A stretch of 33,920 bases of DNA from Vibrio aestivus (GCA_003263845.1 JYJN01000153.1:1-33920); one strand, 5' to 3'; shown: positions 16,214 through 26,730, numbered from the stretch's first letter. The notes: a model not told the origin generated them from the sequence alone. Program-made: numbers and translations.

Positions 16214-18036
16214 TTACACCCTTACATCACGACGACGATCTTGACCCCAGATCAAGTTGATAATGGCTCTTGAAGCAAAGACTCCGGTAAACATACTGGT
16301 CAATAGACCCAAACCAAGCGTCAGAGCAAAACCTTGAATTGGCCCATTACCAATAGAGTAAAGAACGACAGCGGTGATCATGGTCGTAATGTTAGCATCC
16401 AGAATAGTGCTGAATGCGCTATCAAAGCCTTGGTCGATGGACTGAGCAAACGTACGCCCTTCTGCCATCTTGTCTTTAATACGCTCAAAAATGAGCACGT
16501 TCGTATCCACCGCCATACCGACAGTAAGTACTAAACCTGCAATACCTGGCAGTGTGAGTACCGCCCCTGGAAGCAGAGCAATTAACCCGAGTAGGCATAC
16601 CATATTGGCGAGCAGAACCGTATTTGCCACCCAACCTAAGCGGCGATACCAAAGAGCATAAAGGTTAATGTTAAGCCAAGCCCCAATGCCAATGATGCAA
16701 ATCCGTTTTTGATGTTTTCCGCACCGAGTGATGCTCCAATCGTTCTTTCTTCAACAATGGTCACCGGCGCTGTCAATGAACCAGCTCTTAGTAATAAAGC
16801 TAACTCTTGGGCATCAGCCATGCTTCCCGCACCTGTAATTCTAAACTGGCTACCTAACTGCGATTGAATGGTGGCTACGCTGATGACTCTTTCATTGAGT
16901 TCTGTGTCACCTTTGACATTCGTCGTATACTCCCGATACACCGTCGCCATAGGCTCCCCTATATTACGACTAGAGAAGTCACTCATTTTTCGGCCACCAG
17001 CATGATCGAGTGAAATGTTCACTTCCGCCATACCCATTTCACCCACACCCGCGCGGGCATTAACAATGTGCTCACCCGTTAAGACTGGGCGCTTTACCAA
17101 CACTACATCGTTACCATCGTTGTCTTGAACAACATAATCACTTCGGGTCACTCGCTCTGAAGGCGATTTCACTTGATGGAACGCTAAACTTGCTGTCGCT
17201 CCGATAACATTTTTTGCTTGAGCAGGATCTTGAACGCCAGGCAGCTCGATTCGGATGCTGTTTTCACCTTGTCTTTGCACCATTGCTTCTGTGATGCCTA
17301 GCTCCTCGATACGATCACGCATGATTTTCAGGTTCTGAGCAATGGTATTGCTGCGGAACTCACTACGGAACTGTTCACTTGGTTTAACAACTAAGCGACG
17401 CGAATGATTCTCTACATCCCAGCCTTGATAATTTGTTCGTACAAAATCGCGTACCGCCTGCATTCCCTCTGGTGATTGTGCGCGAATTTCCAAGCTGTCT
17501 GTTCCTAGGGTTTCAACACGAACACCACGAATACGCTCTTCCACAAGCATAGATCTGACTTCATCGGCAATCGCTACACGTTGCTCATTGAACGCTGTAT
17601 CGAGATCAACATTTAAAAGAAACTGCACACCACCGCGTAAATCGAGGCCCAATTTAATTGGTTGTAGCCCAAGATTCGATAACCAGTTTGGCGCAACAGA
17701 AACATAGGAGAACGTGATGGTATCTGTATCTGATAACTCCCCATCGAGTAATGCACGTGCTTGAGATTGCTCATTCTCATTGTCAAAAATAATCGTGTAT
17801 TGGTCGCCTTGCTGATCGATTTGGCGTGCAGTTATGTCGTTTGTCACTAACAACTGGTTGATCGAAGCTATGGAACTCAATGTTCCTGTTTGCTCGGTCG
17901 AACGAACTTGAATGGCTGGTTGCTCACCAAACCACGTTGGAATGGCACTTAGTGCCAACAAAATCAGTGTTACAACCAGCACTACGTACTTCCACGCAGG
18001 GTAGCGGTTGATCACTCTAGAATGTCTATTTTTCAT
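16214..18036 (-). pseudogene. secD: SecD2, protein-export membrane protein, one frameshift
   Basis: Two frames (18036-16636 and 16630-16214) join into about 607 residues when one base is restored near 16653-16657; the junction then reads FML-LWYRRLGWVANTV, matching SecD. The first helix is at residues 17-36. The conserved LGLDLRGGVQF is near 129-139. The large periplasmic P1 domain spans to about residue 440, and the membrane bundle includes LPGAVLTLPGIAGLVLTVGMAVDTNVLIFERIKD. The Asp in AVDTNVL is the conserved intramembrane acid used in ion-driven motion. SecD2 should be made when VemP stalls the ribosome. The loss of a base in a gene with perfect motifs on both sides looks like a sequence error. 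Confidence 0.9.
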
Positions 18037-18038
18037 TT

Positions 18039-18140
18039 ACTGCTCATCCCTTAGCCCAAGGCTAAGTTAGTATTAACTCTGTCAAAAATGACGTTTATAG
18101 GTAATAGAAATATGGCGACAAAACGTCACCAAAGAGCAGT
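18039..18140 (-). promoter_or_regulatory. vemP-secD2 regulatory leader masking the secD2 ribosome-binding site
   Basis: The minus-strand RNA between vemP and secD2 has two structures. ACTGCTC (18140-18134), overlapping the vemP stop codon, is fully complementary to GAGCAGT (18045-18039) just before the secD2 ATG. A 7-bp hairpin (18066-18060 with 18056-18050, loop TTG) takes in the first G of the AAGGGAUGAG ribosome-binding site. A ribosome stalled at the end of vemP would cover the first arm and free secD2. This fits the published VemP mechanism; the pairing itself is read from the sequence. Confidence 0.75.
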
Positions 18141-18589
18141 TAGAATTGACTATTCAAAGCGACATAGAGTGTATTGGAATCCTTCCAACCTGAAATACGG
18201 AAGTTAGAAGTATTAGACTTACCTTGCCAATGCACGACGTTGTACAGAGGCACAATAATTAGAGAAGGTAAACGTCCCGCCGCACCATTTAGCTCATTAA
18301 GCCTACTCGAGTCATTACCATCCGTTTGGTCTATCGTTCGTGCACTAATACTCCAACGATTTAGATTAACAATCGCTGAATAGGTAGGCTTAACATGACT
18401 GGACGACTCTGGTGAGGTCGGCTGTTGCGCATCGTTGTATTGCAAAGCCGAGACATCGGCGTGGACAGGTTGCAAATAAACAGCAAGGCGTTCTACTGCC
18501 TCTGATTCGCTTTTTGCTAGGTATGCGAAGGCATGCGACGGCAAAGCCACCACAAGAAACGCACACAGCAGTAAACGAAACATCAACAT
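18140..18589 (-). CDS. vemP: VemP, translation-arrest monitor of protein export
   Basis: 149 residues: a signal peptide (residues 1-22, cut near AFA/YLA), a variable spacer, and a C-terminal arrest segment from His120 (HWQGKSNTSNF) through Trp135 to Gln148 (ISGWKDSNTLYVALNSQF). In V. alginolyticus VemP, stalling occurs near the C terminus at a glutamine with a critical tryptophan 13 residues before it; Gln148 and Trp135 here have that spacing. While export is slow the nascent chain halts the ribosome, which opens the secD2 ribosome-binding site. Export pulls the chain and ends the arrest. The immediate downstream secD2-secF2 genes confirm the identity. It is slightly shorter than the roughly 159 residues I recall for V. 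alginolyticus. Confidence 0.9.
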   Translation of the reverse strand: MLMFRLLLCAFLVVALPSHAFAYLAKSESEAVERLAVYLQPVHADVSALQYNDAQQPTSPESSSHVKPTYSAIVNLNRWSISARTIDQTDGNDSSRLNELNGAAGRLPSLIIVPLYNVVHWQGKSNTSNFRISGWKDSNTLYVALNSQF

Positions 18590-18654
18590 TGAGTAGTATT
18601 CACCTAAGTTATTTATGACGAGACATTACTTTGTACTCAAACAATAGGCAACAA

Positions 18655-18692
18655 AAAAAGCCTAAAGAGATCTAATTACCCTTAGGCTTTTT
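18655..18692 (-). terminator. Intrinsic terminator after the SH3-like protein gene
   Basis: An 11-bp stem (18655-18665 with 18682-18692) has a 16-nt loop and poly-T on the minus strand. It separates the 18744-19376 gene from vemP. Confidence 0.75.
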
Positions 18693-18743
18693 GTTTCAAG
18701 ACAATAAATGACTATTAATAGAAGATCTGACCAGTTTGAACGT

Positions 18744-19376
18744 TCAGATAAATCTTATTGCTTGATTCAGCCCGCCACAATATACAAAGTACACGTCCTC
18801 ACCAAATCGAACCGATCTGACCCAACCGCCAAGCTCTTCAAAATCAAACGGCTTACATGTTCCCTCTTTTAATAGCTCATCCGTTTTGGCTAGGAACATC
18901 TCTTGGTACTCTTTGAAGTCGTCAGAGTTTTCAATAAACGCCGTTAAGATCTCATTGCGCTCTTCTTTACTCACCACCGGCGGCTCTTCGACCAGCGCTT
19001 CCATTGGGAGCCACTCCGCTACCTCTTCTCCACCTTCTTCATACACGTAATAAGGTGAAATTCGTCCCCAGCCATCTCGCTCCTCAAGAATAAACACCTT
19101 GTCGCCTTGGTAGATGACACTATCAACAAACGCATCGTAGTCTGGGTATTCGCGAATTCCGAGTTGTGGTGGGTTAACATAAAACTCCGTAGCAGGTGGT
19201 TTCTCTTCCACCAAAGGTTCCATCTCAACTTCCTGTACCATTGGAGCAGGTTCTTCAACCTGCTCCAACGCCGCTTTCTCGGCATCCATCTGAGGCTTCA
19301 AGTAGAAAATATAGACACCGCCGCCCGCGCACGCTAAACCGAGCAGTAACAGTATAAACATCAAGCCTTTTTTCAT
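18744..19376 (-). CDS. Membrane-anchored SH3-like protein
   Basis: A 210-residue protein with an N-terminal membrane anchor (residues 3-26). An acidic Pro/Glu-rich spacer (EEPAPMVQEVEMEPLVEEKPP) precedes a bacterial SH3-like domain (residues about 65-125, with REYPDYDAFVDSVIYQGDKVFILEERDGWGRIS). A C-terminal domain of unknown type contains two cysteines (TCKPF and VYCGG) that could pair. It is probably periplasmic and bound to the inner membrane; a lipobox is not convincing. It is divergent from the gene at 19444 with 67 bp between. Function unknown. Confidence 0.65.
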   Translation of the reverse strand: MKKGLMFILLLLGLACAGGGVYIFYLKPQMDAEKAALEQVEEPAPMVQEVEMEPLVEEKPPATEFYVNPPQLGIREYPDYDAFVDSVIYQGDKVFILEERDGWGRISPYYVYEEGGEEVAEWLPMEALVEEPPVVSKEERNEILTAFIENSDDFKEYQEMFLAKTDELLKEGTCKPFDFEELGGWVRSVRFGEDVYFVYCGGLNQAIRFI

Positions 19377-19443
19377 GATTTAGTGTCCTAACTTCTAGAA
19401 TGCTCTCTATACTTTACTTGATTTCATCTTCAGAGAGTATTGA

Positions 19444-20007
19444 ATGGCTGTAACAATTCGCCACGTCTTACTTACAGTATCGGCACTTGTTGGCCTCACT
19501 TTACCCATGCTTGCTTTTGGGCAGCAGTGCGACGTATTAGAATGGAACCGATCTCTTAATAAACAAAAAGCAATCGACCAACAATTCAACCAACACGCAA
19601 CGGCCTACAACACCTTACTGACCATGTATAGACGCCAAATCTTTCTGCATCAGGAGTTCACCCAGCAAGAACTTGAATCTTTTTGGCGTCCCGACAAACT
19701 TCCGCTTCACGACAGAATGAATCTTCAAATCAAAACGGCCAATACAATGGTAGAGCATTTAGATGAATACATTGCGCAACTTAGCCTCTACTCAAAGCGT
19801 GTCAAAGGGCAAAGCAGAGAGTGGCATGAGATGAGCACTCGATGCGCACAAGCTAAGTTCCGAACAAACAGCATCGCCGCAGATCGTTACTCAACAACCA
19901 ACCTCGAATTGATAGAAGACATTTTAGAGCTCATCGATAAGCTATCGCATTTACAAGATATTTATAAATTTGAGGCAAAAACTCTTGTAAACAGCAAACC
20001 TAATTAA
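19444..20007 (+). CDS. Exported helical protein of unknown function
   Basis: 187 residues. A signal peptide (residues 1-27, cut near AFG/QQC) is followed by a mostly helical, charged mature part with two cysteines (QQCDVLEW and STRCAQAK) that could form a disulfide. Helices such as NLELIEDILELIDKLSHLQDIYKF suggest a coiled-coil bundle. I do not recognise a family. It sits 84 bp before the GGDEF-EAL gene on the same strand and could be co-transcribed with it as a periplasmic partner; that is a guess from position. Confidence 0.6.
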   Translation: MAVTIRHVLLTVSALVGLTLPMLAFGQQCDVLEWNRSLNKQKAIDQQFNQHATAYNTLLTMYRRQIFLHQEFTQQELESFWRPDKLPLHDRMNLQIKTANTMVEHLDEYIAQLSLYSKRVKGQSREWHEMSTRCAQAKFRTNSIAADRYSTTNLELIEDILELIDKLSHLQDIYKFEAKTLVNSKPN

Positions 20008-20091
20008 TGTAAATGACATCAATTATCATTTACAGCAAATGTATTTATCAGTAATATTCATCAGCAAAATGAATAGATACTCGGTTTTGCT

Positions 20092-22421
20092 TTGAAATCA
20101 GCACTAACACTTAAGACATGGACGACTATTTGGTTAGTAGGCTTCACCATTGCTGTAGCAGGTTTCGCTGCGGTATTTCTTTACGAAGAAAAAGAGCTGA
20201 ATCATCAGTTAGAAAGTCAATTCAATATGAAATTCAAGGCGCTTTCCCATAGCTTGAAAGTGTCGAGTCTTTGATGACCTCCACCCGATTGTTTCTTGAG
20301 AACAGTAATTCCGCCGAGCAGCTTCAGTTTCAAAACTACTTAAAAAACCGTACAGGTATCGATTCCATCATCCAATCGTTGCTATGGCTACCTGTAACAC
20401 CAAATACTCTCACTCGTGAACTCGAGGTTCGAGCCCTAAAGAACGGTTTCCTTGGATATCGAGTGATACCTGCTCCGCAGCCAGATGATGAGCTACCCTA
20501 CTTTTTATCTCAAGCCAGTTTGCCTGTACTTTTTGTTTCCCCGAGATTTGAAGGCAGTGATTATTTAGGCCATCGCTTCGAGCTCAATGAAGGCGAAGCC
20601 TAGCAATGACAAGAGCCTATGAGACCAAACGCGTTGCTTCCGTGGCAACGCAAATTGATGAGCAACCTGGTTTCCGACTCTATCTTCCCTCTTTCCACAG
20701 CGATGGTTCGCTTTCTGGTTTTGTGGTCGGCAATATCGTCATCCATGAGCTCTTAGGGATTACGTGGTCAGAGCAAATTAACTCCCGACAGTTTGGTATC
20801 AAAGTAACCACACTGACGGGCAAACTATCTTCCATACACACGTGAGCACGGAACTTTCTGAGAACAGTTGGCTTGAGCGCGTTGCCACCTATGAGAACAG
20901 AGCCAACATCGAGTTATTCAATAGTCAATGGCAGTTTGAGATTTCAGTTTTAGACGACTCTACGAGCATACTGCTCTATGGTGGTAGCGCCGTTATCCTT
21001 ATTTTGTTACTCACCGTGTCTGGCTCTCTCGCGATTGATTTCTATGCCACTCGGCTAAAAGTCTCAGACCAAGTCATTGAAGAGAAAACCAAAACGCTAG
21101 CCAAACAAGCGGTTCAAGATACTCTTACCGGAATGCTTAACCGTCAAGCACTTACGAGCGAAGTGAACGAACGTATTCGTCAGTTGGCGTTGGGCAGAAG
21201 TGAAGGCTTTTCGATTCTCTTCATCGATTTGGACCGTTTTAAAAACGTTAATGACTCCATGGGACATATCCATGGCGACAAGCTGCTTCAACAAGTCGCA
21301 AAACGCTTAGTTCAAAATTGCCGTAACCTAGACATTAGTTTTCGTTTTGGTGGCGATGAATTCGTTATCTGCCTTCCTGAACAAATCATACGCCATACTT
21401 TAGAGGGCATCTGTAAACGTTATGCTCATGTACTTAGTGAGCCTTATACCATTGACGGTCAAACCTTTCACATTGGCGCGAGTATCGGTGTTTCTATCGT
21501 CACCGACCCTTCTCAGGATCTGGCCACCATACTTCGCGAAGCGGATACTGCCATGTATAAGGCGAAAGGATCGAGCCAAGAGAAGATTGCTTTCTTTCAC
21601 GAGCAAATGTTTCAACAAGCGAAGCAGAGATTTGCGCTTGAACAAGACATTACTGTCGCGTTAGAGCAGCAAGAACTGCAGCTTGTCTACCAACCGATTT
21701 ACGCAATACATAACGATGAAGTCAGCGGTTTTGAAGCTTTACTGCGCTGGCAACACCCCGAACGAGGCTTTATCCCACCGGACAAATTCATTCCGATTGC
21801 AGAAGAAACCGGTCATATTATCAAAATCGGTGACTGGGTGGTCGAGCAAACGTGCGAAGTCTTGGAAACTCTGTGGAAAGACTCGACGATCACCTTAATG
21901 CCTAGAATCAACATTAACGTTTCAGCTAAACAGTTCGAGTCTCAACATATCTACCTAACACTCAAAAACGCGGTTTCTCGATACTCCTTCCCTCCACAAT
22001 GTATTGGTGTGGAAATCACCGAGTCACTTTTACTGAGTAGCTCTGAATGCTCCGCCGTTATGCTTGAGAAAATTAAGTCCCTCGGGGTAACCATCTATCT
22101 TGATGACTTTGGCACGGGCTATTCATCCTTGGTGTGCTCAATGAGTACCCTGTTGATGTTGTGAAAATGGATCGAAGCTTCGTTAGTGGTATTGGCCAGC
22201 AAAACCCTAAGTCTGACAGCTTGTGCCACGCAGTGATCAACATGGCTCAAACCATCGATTTAGATGTGGTAGCAGAAGGGGTTGAAACGAAAGCGCAGCT
22301 CGACATACTGTCGAGCTACGGCTGTGACTTCATGCAAGGTTACCTAAAGTCAAAACCAGTGGCAGAGTCACAAGTGAGAGGGATAATTCACGCCCATCAA
22401 GTGTGCGCCAAGCTGGCTTGA
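20092..22421 (+). pseudogene. Membrane GGDEF-EAL c-di-GMP protein, four frameshifts
   Basis: Five consecutive frames (20092-20274, 20271-20603, 20606-20845, 20842-22164, 22134-22421) join into about 777 residues when four single bases are restored, near 20258 (A run), 20599 (C run), 20830 and 22137. Order: N-terminal helix (TIWLVGFTIAVAGFAAVFLY), periplasmic sensor region (to about residue 290), second helix (LLYGGSAVILILLLTVSGSLA), GGDEF domain and EAL domain. GGDEF is intact (21349-21363), with an RxxD inhibitory site five residues before it (RNLD). EAL motifs EALLRW, YLDDFGTGYSSL, VKMDRSFVSGI and AEGVET are also intact, so both cyclase and phosphodiesterase activity are possible. The start is uncertain: TTG 20092, or ATG 20069 if another base is missing. 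Motif integrity favours sequence error over decay. Confidence 0.82.
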
Positions 22422-22487
22422 TTGGAACTCTCATATTCAAACGATTCCATCGATTAAGATTGCGCATGTTCTACCGGGAATCGCTCT

Positions 22488-22826
22488 TTAAGCGTCGTTC
22501 AGAGCTTTGTCGCATTTAGCTGCACAGATAAAATCATTTTGATGAAGCCCCTTGATTTCATGACTCCACCAAGTGACCGTCACTTTACCCCATTCCAGTA
22601 AAATAGCCGGATGATGAAATTCTTCTTCCGCTATTTCAGACACCTTGTTAGAAAACGCCCACGCCAGTTTGTAATTCTTGAACTTATACACTTTTTCAAG
22701 CTGTGGGATACCGCCTCGCTCAATCACAGACCAATCTGTAAGTTCCGTGAGTAGCTGTTGCTGCTGATTTTTATCCAATGCGATGGCATCGCCACTGCAC
22801 GCTTCACACTTGAGTTCGTTAAGCAT
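22488..22826 (-). CDS. phhB: Pterin-4a-carbinolamine dehydratase PhhB
   Basis: 112 residues, the usual size. The active-site pair His71-His72 is in EEEFHHPAI, and WWSHEIKGLHQNDF supplies the third histidine region. It dehydrates the carbinolamine formed by phenylalanine hydroxylase so that the pterin cofactor can be recycled. It starts 30 bp after the phhA stop codon with an AAGGGAG site, so the two form an operon. Confidence 0.93.
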   Translation of the reverse strand: MLNELKCEACSGDAIALDKNQQQQLLTELTDWSVIERGGIPQLEKVYKFKNYKLAWAFSNKVSEIAEEEFHHPAILLEWGKVTVTWWSHEIKGLHQNDFICAAKCDKALNDA

Positions 22827-22856
22827 GAGTTTGCTCCCTTCTTTTATCTAACTGGT

Positions 22857-23636
22857 TCAACTAATAGATTCAAATAGTGGGGCCAGCAACCCCTTACTTT
22901 GCGCTTTATGGACTTCGGTGACTAAGTCCTGCTGACACAACAAATATAGCTGCTTTAGATCGTCCAACACAAAATAGATCGGTTGCATAATATCAATTCT
23001 ATAGGGTGTTCTAAGAACGGTTTCTAGGTCAAATGACTCTCGTTTAGCTATCGCGCTTTCTAACGCATAAACCGTTTCACCCGGTGACGATAATATTCCA
23101 CCACCATAAACTTTGAGGTTGCCACCTTGTCGAACAAGACCAAACTCAACCGTAAACCAATATAACCTTGCTAGAAACACCCGTTCTTCGGCCGTAGCAT
23201 TCTTACCTAGCTCACCATAATGATGAGTAAAATGAGCAAAGTCAGGGTTGGTTAGCATGGCGCAGTGACCATAGATTTCATGGAAAAAATCAGGCTCTTG
23301 TAAGTAGTCAAACTCTTCCCTTGAGCGCAAAAATGTCGCGACAGGGAATCGCTTGTTTGCAAGCAAATCGAAAAAACGGTCGAAATTAATCAACGCGGGG
23401 ACAGGCTCTACCTGCCAACCTGTCTCTCTATTAAGTACTTGATTAATTTCTGGTAGCTGAGGGACTCTATCATTGGCCAAACTCAAAAGTTCCAAGCCAT
23501 CGAGATAAGCGCGACAAGCCCGTTCCTCGACTAAGCTTGATTGGCGCGCGACTAAATCATGCCATATAGTGTCTTCTTGCCTACTCCAGTCAACAAATCC
23601 TTGTTCATTGACAGGGTTGGAATGATATTGACTCAT
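22857..23636 (-). CDS. phhA: Phenylalanine-4-hydroxylase PhhA
   Basis: 259 residues from ATG 23636 (a GTG one codon earlier is possible; GAGGAG precedes both). The iron ligands are visible as His119 and His124 in PDFFHEIYGHC and Glu164 in YWFTVEFGL. The enzyme uses tetrahydropterin, iron and oxygen to turn phenylalanine into tyrosine in the cytoplasm. It lacks the regulatory domain of animal enzymes, as is normal in bacteria. It leads the phhA-phhB operon and is divergent from aacS, with a TyrR-box-like sequence between. Confidence 0.95.
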   Translation of the reverse strand: MSQYHSNPVNEQGFVDWSRQEDTIWHDLVARQSSLVEERACRAYLDGLELLSLANDRVPQLPEINQVLNRETGWQVEPVPALINFDRFFDLLANKRFPVATFLRSREEFDYLQEPDFFHEIYGHCAMLTNPDFAHFTHHYGELGKNATAEERVFLARLYWFTVEFGLVRQGGNLKVYGGGILSSPGETVYALESAIAKRESFDLETVLRTPYRIDIMQPIYFVLDDLKQLYLLCQQDLVTEVHKAQSKGLLAPLFESIS

Positions 23637-23728
23637 CACCCCACTCCTCTCGTTACATCACTAAATTAAGCCTAACTGTTTAAAAATTTGTCTACCAACT
23701 TCTATGCCACCAAACCCAAAGCTGCACC

Positions 23729-23746
23729 TGTAACATAATTTTTACA
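23729..23746. promoter_or_regulatory. TyrR/PhhR box-like site
   Basis: TGTAAC-N6-TTTACA matches the TyrR consensus TGTAAA-N6-TTTACA at 11 of 12 fixed bases. It lies about 93 bp before phhA and 120 bp before aacS, a suitable place for a TyrR-family activator that responds to aromatic amino acids. Confidence 0.65.
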
Positions 23747-23866
23747 TTTGTGTTTTTTTCATTTAAGAATCAGGAAATTGATTTAACTTGTGAGTTTGAC
23801 ATTGCAGTAACTTAAACCAAACTTATTGAAGATGTTTTTTCACGCAATTTGATGGAACAAGTCGTT

Positions 23867-25853
23867 ATGTCTGCTCAACACCCTATCTGGACGCTACCCC
23901 CGAAAGAGTCGCTCAATCTAACCTTCGCCAGTTCATCGAACACGTTAATATGCAAGGTGAGGCCATTGAAAATTATGCGACATTGCATGATTGGTCAATC
24001 AATGACGCTAAACAATTTTGGCTAGAGGTGTGGCAGTTTTGTGATGTTATTGGCTATCAGGGAGACTGCATAGTCGGTGAAGGGAGAGCCAAATGGGGCA
24101 ATTTTCAATCAAGCAGAGACACGATTTGGTTCCCGCAGGCTCAACTCAATTATGCTGAGAACCTACTTTCTTATGCATTTCAGAAACCCAATCAAATCGC
24201 TATTTGGTTTGAAAACGAAAGAAACCATAAACGTACAATAACTTGGCAAACTTTATGTGACCAAGTTTCGATCGTTCAGCAGTGGCTTAAACATAATGGC
24301 GTCCAAAAAGGCGATGTCGTCGCAGGTTACTTGCCTTACATTCCCGAAAGTGTTGTTGCTATGCTCGCCACTACCAGCCTTGGCGCAATATGGACATCCA
24401 CCTCACCTGACTTTGGCGTCGACAGTGTGTTGGAACGCTTTGGGCAAGTACAACCCAAAGTACTATTCTGCTGCAATGGCTATACATTTAATGGCAAAAT
24501 CCACGACATGACTGAAAAAAATGCCGCCCTTGTCGACAAGCTACCAAGCCTGAACAATACCTGCCAAATCGAGTATCAAGAGCGTCAAAGTTTTACATCC
24601 ACTAATTCTTTCGACTTTTCAGACTGGCAAGCGATACTTGCGAGTTTCATTCCACGTGGGGTTCGTTATACACGAGCTAGGTTCAATGACCCTTTGTTTA
24701 TTCTTTACTCGTCAGGTACAACCGGAAAACCTAAGTGCATCGTGCACTCTATTGGTGGGACTGTCCTCAACCACCTTAAAGAACATCAGCTGCATTGCGA
24801 TATTCAACTTGATGATAGAGTATTCTATTACACCACTTGCGGCTGGATGATGTGGAACTGGCATGTTTCATCCTTGGCTAGTGGTGCAACATTGGTTATT
24901 TATGACGGAAGCCCCGTATTCCCACAAGCAGACCGACTGTGGCAACTCGCTCACCAAGCCGACATTACCTTATTTGGTACATCCGCTAAGTACCTTGAAA
25001 CAATCGATAAGCAAAAAGTTACCCCTGAACAAAGCTACGATCTTCAAGCGCTAAAAACCATTTGCTCTACAGGTTCTGTATTGTATGCCGAGCAGTTTGA
25101 CTATGTTTACGAGCACATAAAAACCGATGTGCACCTCGCTTCTATCTCTGGGGGACTGACATCTGCGGATGCTTCGTTTTAGGTAACCCAATATCGCCCG
25201 TCTATAAAGGTAACTGCCAAGCCGCGGGCTTAGGGTTGGATATAGCAGTGTTTGATGACCAAGGCAGTCCTGTTTCTAACGAGAGAGGGGAGCTCGTCTG
25301 CCGAAACAGCTTCCCCAATCAACCCATTGGATTTTGGCACGACAATGGCGAACGCTACCATCAGGCCTACTGGAGTAAATATCAAAACTGTTGGCATCAC
25401 GGTGACGACGTTTTGCTTACCGATCAAGGTGGGGTTCGATTCTTTGGTCGCAGTGATGCAACGCTCAACCCCGGGGGAGTTCGAATCGGAACGGCAGAAA
25501 TCTATCAGCAAGTTAACCAGATCGAGCACATCATCGACTCAATCGCTGTAGGGTTTAATGATAATGGCAACGAACAAGTGATTCTGTTCGTTCAACTATT
25601 AGAAGGCAAGGTCTTGTGCGATGAAGCTAAAGACTATATTAAACAGCTACTGAAAACCAAATGTTCCCCAAGGCACGTTCCGCATCAAATCTATGCGATT
25701 ACTGAAGTTCCCAGAACCAAATCTGGAAAACTGGTTGAACTTGCGGTGAAGCAGGTTCTTCATGGAGAAAAGGTGAATAACTTAGGCGCGATTGCTAACC
25801 CCGAAGTACTCGATCAAGTGAAAGAAATTGCAGACCAAGATTTCCAACGCTAA
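23867..25853 (+). pseudogene. aacS: Acetoacetyl-CoA synthetase, two frameshifts
   Basis: Three frames join into about 662 residues when one base is restored near 23893 and one in the G run near 25150-25154. The true start is ATG 23867 (MSAQHPIWT, then PERVAQSNLRQFIEHVNMQGEA after correction), not the later ATG 23950. ANL-superfamily motifs are present: the AMP-binding loop LFILYSSGTTGKPK, TTCGWMMWNW, ISGGTDICGCF (only after repair), HGDDVLLTDQGGVRFFGRSD, and the C-terminal catalytic lysine in PRTKSGKLVE. The enzyme ligates acetoacetate to CoA with ATP. Acetoacetate is an end product of tyrosine breakdown, so its divergent position to phhAB is meaningful. The second shift falls inside a core motif, which favours sequence error. 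Confidence 0.88.
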
Positions 25854-25890
25854 AACTATCCACGTCGAGATCAGATCACGCCAAGATCAA

Positions 25891-25926
25891 AAACGCCCCT
25901 TAACTCATATAGAGTAAGGGGCGTTT
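25891..25926. terminator. Terminator after aacS
   Basis: A 12-bp stem (25891-25902 with 25915-25926), extended inward by ACTC/GAGT, with A and T ends. It lies about 38 bp past the aacS stop codon, between convergent genes. Confidence 0.8.
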
Positions 25927-26008
25927 ACAATACTTTTCACTTCAACTGACAAGCCAAATCATTGTGGGGAGGAAAAATGCGAGGCTTGCATTGAGCGATG
26001 TCCGCCCG

Positions 26009-26596
26009 CTAAGCTTTTTTGCCCACACCCATTAGTACTTTCTTGGGGCCATCTGCAGTAGTGATTTCAAAAGGTACGCTGACTGAAACATCGACAAAAC
26101 CAACACTGGTCAGTACTTGTTCTACTTTGCTCTTTGTCAGGCCAGAACCTTGCGTTTCATCTTCAACTAACCAATCCCAGTGGATAAAGTAACCACCGTT
26201 GTCCAAGATTGAATAAATAATGTCTGCAGTTTCTGAGAAGCTTGGTAAGAACCCACATACCGATGATGCAACAACTGCATCAAACTGGCTACGAAACGCT
26301 GGGTGCTGTGCAACCAAGCCACGCGTTAAATAGTCTACAACGGGTTCGACATTGGCGAGCTCTTTCTCATCAAGCTTTTCTATCATTGCTTCTGAGCCGT
26401 CTAGAGCAACAATATCCTTTGCCAACGGTGAAATATGTTGAGTGAGCAACCCTGTGCCACATCCAAAGTCCAGAACGTGTTTACCTTTTAAATCAACAAG
26501 ATTACTTAATTGATAAAAAGCATTAGACGCGTATACAGCCGTAGACTCATTCTGTTCCCACTTGTCTGCGTACTCATCCCATTCATTCGCCATCAT
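26009..26596 (-). CDS. Class I SAM-dependent methyltransferase
   Basis: 195 residues. Motif I is VLDFGCGTGLLTQHI, followed by IVALDGSEAMIEKL (SAM ribose-binding acidic residue) and the motif IV region FDAVVASSVCGFLPS. This is the small UbiE/COQ5-like fold with no extra domains; the substrate is unknown. Two adjacent ATGs (26596 and 26593) share a GGGAG site. It is divergent from a LysR gene with about 134 bp between, so that regulator may control it. Confidence 0.85.
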   Translation of the reverse strand: MMANEWDEYADKWEQNESTAVYASNAFYQLSNLVDLKGKHVLDFGCGTGLLTQHISPLAKDIVALDGSEAMIEKLDEKELANVEPVVDYLTRGLVAQHPAFRSQFDAVVASSVCGFLPSFSETADIIYSILDNGGYFIHWDWLVEDETQGSGLTKSKVEQVLTSVGFVDVSVSVPFEITTADGPKKVLMGVGKKA

Positions 26597-26730
26597 GATC
26601 TCCCTGTTACTTCATTCATTTGGCAACAGCCCTTAGAGTAAACCAAAACGGCGCTTGGGAACATCTTTCAAACAGACAATTTGAAAAAATTTGTATATGA
26701 TTCATAGACTCAAGCACAAACGAGCAAAGT

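Noticed and set aside
23950..25182. ATG 23950 as the start of the acetoacetyl-CoA synthetase
   Set aside because: The family's N-terminal residues are encoded upstream from ATG 23867 after a one-base repair.
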